Source: Amycolatopsis sp. A133
Lineage (GTDB): Bacteria > Actinomycetota > Actinomycetes > Mycobacteriales > Pseudonocardiaceae
Reading direction: 5' to 3'
DNA: 64,000 bases
Assembly (NCBI RefSeq): GCF_031082405.1
Contig: NZ_JAVHJU010000041.1
Location: 1-64,000, forward strand
Part shown: positions 60,857-64,000 of the stretch, piece after piece
Numbering within the stretch: the first letter of the stretch is position 1
Layout of the letters: the number at the start of each line of letters is the position of its first letter
Made by a program: the position numbers and the translations under genes
The notes under the pieces: generated by a model
Seen by the model: only the letters and a program-made list of their open reading frames with translations
Told to the model about the DNA's origin: nothing
Database searches by the model: none

Positions 60857-60909
60857 GCCTGAGGAGCGGCTGAGTTTTCTCAGCTGATTCTTCTCAGCAA
60901 AGCCTGAGG
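60857..60909 (+). promoter_or_regulatory. Cluster of five CTGAG/CTCAG boxes upstream of the HtrA-like gene
   Basis: GCCTGAGG occurs at 60857-60864 and 60902-60909, GCTGAG at 60869-60874, and TTCTCAGC at 60877-60884 and 60891-60898 (14-bp spacing). GCTGAG and CTCAGC also form a hairpin around TTTT. Mycobacterial MprA binds CTCAG-type repeats at envelope-stress genes, including htrA-like pepD, so a response regulator of that kind is a plausible controller; this is inference. Confidence 0.55.
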
Positions 60910-60953
60910 TATTTCCACAGGCTGCTCACAAGCACGGGCGCGAACCTTGTGCC

Positions 60954-61976
60954 ATGACCGAGAACGAGAGTCGGCCCGGCCCCGCCTCACCCGGTGGGCA
61001 CCAGCCGCACCAGCACACCCAGCAGTACGGGCCGTACGCGCAGTACGCCTACCAGCAGCAGGCCGCGCCGAATCCGCTCTTCACCCCGCAGCCGCCGGAT
61101 CCGCAGGCCCCCACGGCGCTGAAGACCAAGCCGCGCAAGGGCGGCCGCGTCGCGATGATCGTCAGCGCGACCGCGCTCGGCGCCGCGTTGGTCGGCGGCG
61201 TCGGCGGCGCGGCGATCGTCGGGCTGACGACGAACTCGGCGGACGGCGCGACGACGTCGCTCAGCACGCCGGCCGCGAACGGGCAGACGGTCTCGAATTC
61301 GACGTCCGGCGACGTCAGCGCCGTAGCGGCGAAGGTGACGCCGAGCGTGGTCCAGATCAACGTCACGACCGATCAGGGCGAGGCCATCGGCTCCGGCGTC
61401 ATCCTCACTTCGGACGGCCGGATCCTGACCAACGCCCACGTCGTCGACGGCGCCCAGAACGTCGTCATCACCACGTCCGACGGCAAGAAGTACCAGGCCA
61501 GCGTGGTCGGCGCGGACACCAAGGCGGACATCGCGGTGGTCCAGGCCCAGAACGCCGCCGGCTTGGCGGCTGCGTCGCTGGGCGACTCGAGCAAGCTCGT
61601 CGTCGGCCAGGAAGTGGTCGCCATCGGCTCGCCGGGTGGCCTGCAGAACACCGTCACGACCGGCATCGTCAGCGCGCTGAACCGGAACCTGTCCGACATC
61701 GGGCAGGGCGAGCAGCAACAGCGCTCGCCGTTCAGCCGCACGTCGAACCAGAGCAGCGACTCGCCCAGCTACACCGCGATCCAGACCGACGCCGCGATCA
61801 ACCAGGGCAACTCCGGCGGCGCGCTGGTCGACGCCCAGGGCAACGTGATCGGCATCAACTCGGCGCTCTACAGCCCCTCGGCTTCGGCCAACGGTTCGGC
61901 AGGCAGCGTCGGGATCGGCTTCGCCATCCCGATCAACGACGCCAAGAAGATCGTCGACCAGATCGTGAACAACTAG
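60954..61976 (+). CDS. HtrA-like trypsin-fold serine protease without PDZ domain
   Basis: The 340-residue protein has a Pro/Gln/Tyr-rich cytoplasmic N-terminus, one membrane helix (about residues 66-90), and an exported S1C protease domain with His162 (LTNAHVVDG), Asp192 (KADIAVV) and Ser287 (GNSGGAL). It ends at AIPINDAKKIVDQIVNN, just where HtrA proteins usually pass into a PDZ domain, so no PDZ is present. The TAG stop is followed by a terminator region, and no PDZ-like frame follows. It is probably an envelope quality-control protease, perhaps stress-induced. Confidence 0.92.
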   Translation: MTENESRPGPASPGGHQPHQHTQQYGPYAQYAYQQQAAPNPLFTPQPPDPQAPTALKTKPRKGGRVAMIVSATALGAALVGGVGGAAIVGLTTNSADGATTSLSTPAANGQTVSNSTSGDVSAVAAKVTPSVVQINVTTDQGEAIGSGVILTSDGRILTNAHVVDGAQNVVITTSDGKKYQASVVGADTKADIAVVQAQNAAGLAAASLGDSSKLVVGQEVVAIGSPGGLQNTVTTGIVSALNRNLSDIGQGEQQQRSPFSRTSNQSSDSPSYTAIQTDAAINQGNSGGALVDAQGNVIGINSALYSPSASANGSAGSVGIGFAIPINDAKKIVDQIVNN

Positions 61977-62037
61977 GACGCGGACGGGCCGTGGTCGGGG
62001 CGGTCCGTCCCCCCGCTTCGGGGAGCGGGAGATCACG

Positions 62038-62084
62038 CGAAGGCCGTTTCGAGAGTCGATCGGGGGCTCTCGAAACGGCCTTCG
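62038..62084. terminator. Bidirectional terminator between the HtrA-like and DUF3224 genes
   Basis: A perfect 18-bp stem (CGAAGGCCGTTTCGAGAG at 62038-62055 with its complement at 62067-62084) has an 11-nt loop. It lies between convergent genes, 7 bp from the stop of the leftward one. Confidence 0.9.
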
Positions 62085-62090
62085 TGCTGC

Positions 62091-62468
62091 TCAGAGGGCG
62101 TAGGTAAGGGTGAAGAGGTGGTTCTTCTCCTCGTCGATCTCGATGCTCGCCGTCCCGGAGATCCCGGCCAGCTCGCCGAAGCCGGAGCCGGTGAGGATCT
62201 TCAGCGTGAGGCCGGAGTCGTCGGCCGAGTGGTGCAGGACGAAGCCGCCCTTACGGCCGTCGACCGAAACCTCGAGACGTTCGAAGGCCACGTACGCGCG
62301 CGAAGTGGCGTTGGACGCCGTCAGCATCTCGACGGTGCTGGTCCCCTCGACCGCGCCGGTGAACGTCTTGGCGATCGCCACCCGGGCGAACTCGTTGCCG
62401 GCTGCCTCGTCGGTCGCCTGCGGTTCCCACTTGTCGAGGACGAACGACGCGGTGGCAGTGCTGGTCAT
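62091..62468 (-). CDS. DUF3224 domain protein
   Basis: The 125-residue protein is a single beta-rich domain: ASFVLDKWEPQATDEAAGNEFARV, AKTFTGAVEGTSTVEML, AYVAFERLEVSVDGRKGGFVLHHSA and GSGFGELAGISGTASIEID. These blocks match the DUF3224 family, whose role is unknown. It has no signal peptide. The ATG follows AAAGGAAA. It is convergent with the HtrA-like gene and 66 bp downstream of the DUF853 gene. Confidence 0.9.
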   Translation of the reverse strand: MTSTATASFVLDKWEPQATDEAAGNEFARVAIAKTFTGAVEGTSTVEMLTASNATSRAYVAFERLEVSVDGRKGGFVLHHSADDSGLTLKILTGSGFGELAGISGTASIEIDEEKNHLFTLTYAL

Positions 62469-62534
62469 GGCTGATTTCCTTTCGAAGGTGCGTCCAGCCT
62501 GCCAGCGATACCTGACAGCTTGCGTCAGGTTTTG

Positions 62535-64000
62535 TCAGCGCTTGCGGTTGCCGAACAGCCCGCGCGTGATCTCCCGGCCCAGCGCGCTCGCCGCCGACCG
62601 CATGAACGACTTCACGGCCGGGTTCTTCATGGCGGACTCGAGGAACCCCGGCTCGTCCTTCTTGGACGCCGGAGCCGGCGCCTCGGGCGCAGGACCGGCG
62701 GCGACCTTCGCGGCCAGCTTCTCGTAGGCCGACTCCCGGTCGATCGGCTCGCCGTACTTCGTGTGCAAGTCCGACGAAGCGACCGAAGCGGCAACCGCCT
62801 CGTCGCCGATCGAGCCCATCTTCGAGCGCGGCGCCCGCAGCCGCGTCCACGCCACCGGCGTCGGCGCACCCCGTTCCGACAGCACCGTGACGACGGCCTC
62901 GCCGATGCCCAGCGACGTCAACGCCGTGTCGAGCTCGTAGAACTTCGTCTTCGGGTAGGTCTTCACCGTCTTGGCCAGCGCCTCCTGGTCGTCCGGGGTG
63001 AAGGCCCGCAGCGCGTGCTGGATCCGCGCGCCGAGCTGCGAGAGCACGGCGTTCGGGACGTCCGTGGGCAGCTGCGTGCAGAAGAACACGCCGACGCCCT
63101 TCGACCGGATCAGCTTCACGGTCTGTTCGATGCGCTCGAGGAACGCCTTCGACGCGTCGGCGAACAACAGGTGCGCCTCGTCGAAGAAGAACACGAGCTT
63201 CGGCTGGTCGAGGTCACCTTCCTCGGGCAGTTCCTCGAACAGCTCGGCCAGCAGCCACATCAGGAACGTCGAGAACAACGCCGGCTTCGCCTGGAGGTTG
63301 TCCAGCTCGAGCAGGGTGACGACGCCCTGGCCGCCGGCCTGCCGCATGAGGTCGTGCACGTCCAGCTCGGGCTCGCCGAAGAAGGCTTCGCCGCCTTGGG
63401 CCTCCAGATTGGACAGCGCGCGCAGGATCACCCCGGCCGTCGCGGCCGAGACCCCGCCGATGCCCTTGAGATCTTCCTTGCCTTCGTCGCCGGTCAGGTG
63501 CGTGATCACCGACCGGAGGTCCTTCGTGTCCAGCAACGCCAGGCCGCGCTGGTCCGCCCAGTGGAAGATCAGCCCGAGCGTCGACTCCTGCGTCTCGTTC
63601 AGTCCCAGCACCTTCGCCAGCAGCACCGGGCCGAAGCTGGTGATCGTCGCCCGGATCGGCGCCCCCTTCCCGCCGGTGCCCAGCGACAGGAACTGCACCG
63701 GGAACGCCGTGCCCGCCCAGTCGTCACCGAGCTCCTGCGACCGCTTCGCGACCTTGTCGTTCGCTTCGCCGGCCGCGGCCAAACCGGACAGATCACCCTT
63801 CGCGTCCGCGAGCACCACCGGCACCCCGGCCGCCGACAACTGCTCCGAGATCAGCTGCAACGTCTTCGTCTTGCCCGTTCCGGTCGCGCCCGCGACCAGC
63901 CCGTGCCGGTTCAGCGTCGCCAACGGCAGGCGCACGGCCGCCGCCGCGTCCACCTGCCCGTCGACCACCACCGCACCCAGCTCCAGTGCGGCACCCTCAC
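62535..64000 (-). CDS. HerA-like helicase/ATPase of the DUF853 family (5' end outside the window)
   Basis: The visible part has more than 480 residues, and the frame stays open to the window edge (reading EGAALELGAVVVDG upstream of the first internal GTG), so the true start lies beyond 64000. Walker A is GATGTGKTKT (LNRHGLVAGATGTGKTKTLQL), Walker B is LVFFFDEAHLLF, and GVGVFFCTQLPTDVP and RIQHALRAFTPDDQEAL are DUF853 (YjgR-like) blocks. The C-terminal ~80 residues are Ala/Pro-rich, ending SALGREITRGLFGNRKR. It is a predicted hexameric DNA-dependent ATPase of uncertain role. Confidence 0.93.
   Translation of the reverse strand, partial: EGAALELGAVVVDGQVDAAAAVRLPLATLNRHGLVAGATGTGKTKTLQLISEQLSAAGVPVVLADAKGDLSGLAAAGEANDKVAKRSQELGDDWAGTAFPVQFLSLGTGGKGAPIRATITSFGPVLLAKVLGLNETQESTLGLIFHWADQRGLALLDTKDLRSVITHLTGDEGKEDLKGIGGVSAATAGVILRALSNLEAQGGEAFFGEPELDVHDLMRQAGGQGVVTLLELDNLQAKPALFSTFLMWLLAELFEELPEEGDLDQPKLVFFFDEAHLLFADASKAFLERIEQTVKLIRSKGVGVFFCTQLPTDVPNAVLSQLGARIQHALRAFTPDDQEALAKTVKTYPKTKFYELDTALTSLGIGEAVVTVLSERGAPTPVAWTRLRAPRSKMGSIGDEAVAASVASSDLHTKYGEPIDRESAYEKLAAKVAAGPAPEAPAPASKKDEPGFLESAMKNPAVKSFMRSAASALGREITRGLFGNRKR

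Overview
The window is high-GC actinomycete DNA: GTG and TTG starts, stop/start overlaps of the GTGA/ATGA type, and very high GC at third codon positions. An EmbA/B/C-type arabinosyltransferase, an oxygen-dependent (CobG-type) cobalamin pathway, DyP and RICIN proteins, and a GH18 chitinase behind a DasR-like site point to a mycelial Pseudonocardiales bacterium, most likely Amycolatopsis or a close relative. The assignment rests on gene content and style, not on a database match.

Left part (1-16.6 kb): a secreted GH92 alpha-mannosidase with a C-terminal F5/8-type module and two LacI-like operator palindromes, a YigZ-family protein, the gltB-gltD glutamate synthase operon, a divergent SDR/TetR pair, a DUF5937-type ArsR regulator, a secreted RICIN lectin, a DyP peroxidase behind an attenuator-like leader, and a ROK sugar kinase.

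Central part (16.6-48.4 kb): an almost complete aerobic cobalamin locus in several transcription units. Cobalamin riboswitch 1 leads cbtB-cbtA (cobalt uptake). cobD-cobQ run leftward and cobU-cobT-cobS rightward. After a sigma/membrane-protein pair, an IS5-type insertion, a WYL regulator and a VOC protein come chlI/D-cobO-cobB-cobC (leftward), then cobL-(80-codon reading frame)-cobM-Gfo/Idh oxidoreductase-cobK-bluB (rightward). An arabinosyltransferase gene follows, then cobG-cobH-cobIJ (leftward), an ABC exporter with an XRE regulator, an unrecognised gene, and riboswitch 2 leading cobN. Together these cover cobalt import, C20, C17, C11 and C5/C15 methylation, ring contraction, 6A reduction, C11 methyl migration, amidation, cobalt insertion, adenosylation, aminopropanol attachment, lower-ligand synthesis and nucleotide-loop assembly. 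No cobF (precorrin-6A synthase) is visible; its step falls between CobM and CobK, and the gene between cobM and cobK is an unrelated-looking Gfo/Idh/MocA oxidoreductase.

Right part (48.4-64 kb): a polytopic GT39-type glycosyltransferase followed by a two-component system, a secreted GH18 chitinase, a RibD-like protein with its two domains in reversed order, a small hypothetical protein, a divergent ProA-like dehydrogenase, a 500-bp repeat-rich gap, an M50B-like membrane peptidase, an AlkA-like glycosylase, a SAM methyltransferase, an M20 amidohydrolase, an HtrA-like protease without a PDZ domain behind a cluster of CTGAG/CTCAG boxes, a DUF3224 protein, and the 5'-truncated part of a HerA-like (DUF853) ATPase that runs off the window end.

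No tRNA, rRNA or CRISPR array was seen. The window contains one insertion sequence. Its transposase needs the -1 frameshift usual for this group and also carries an extra base, so it is probably dead.
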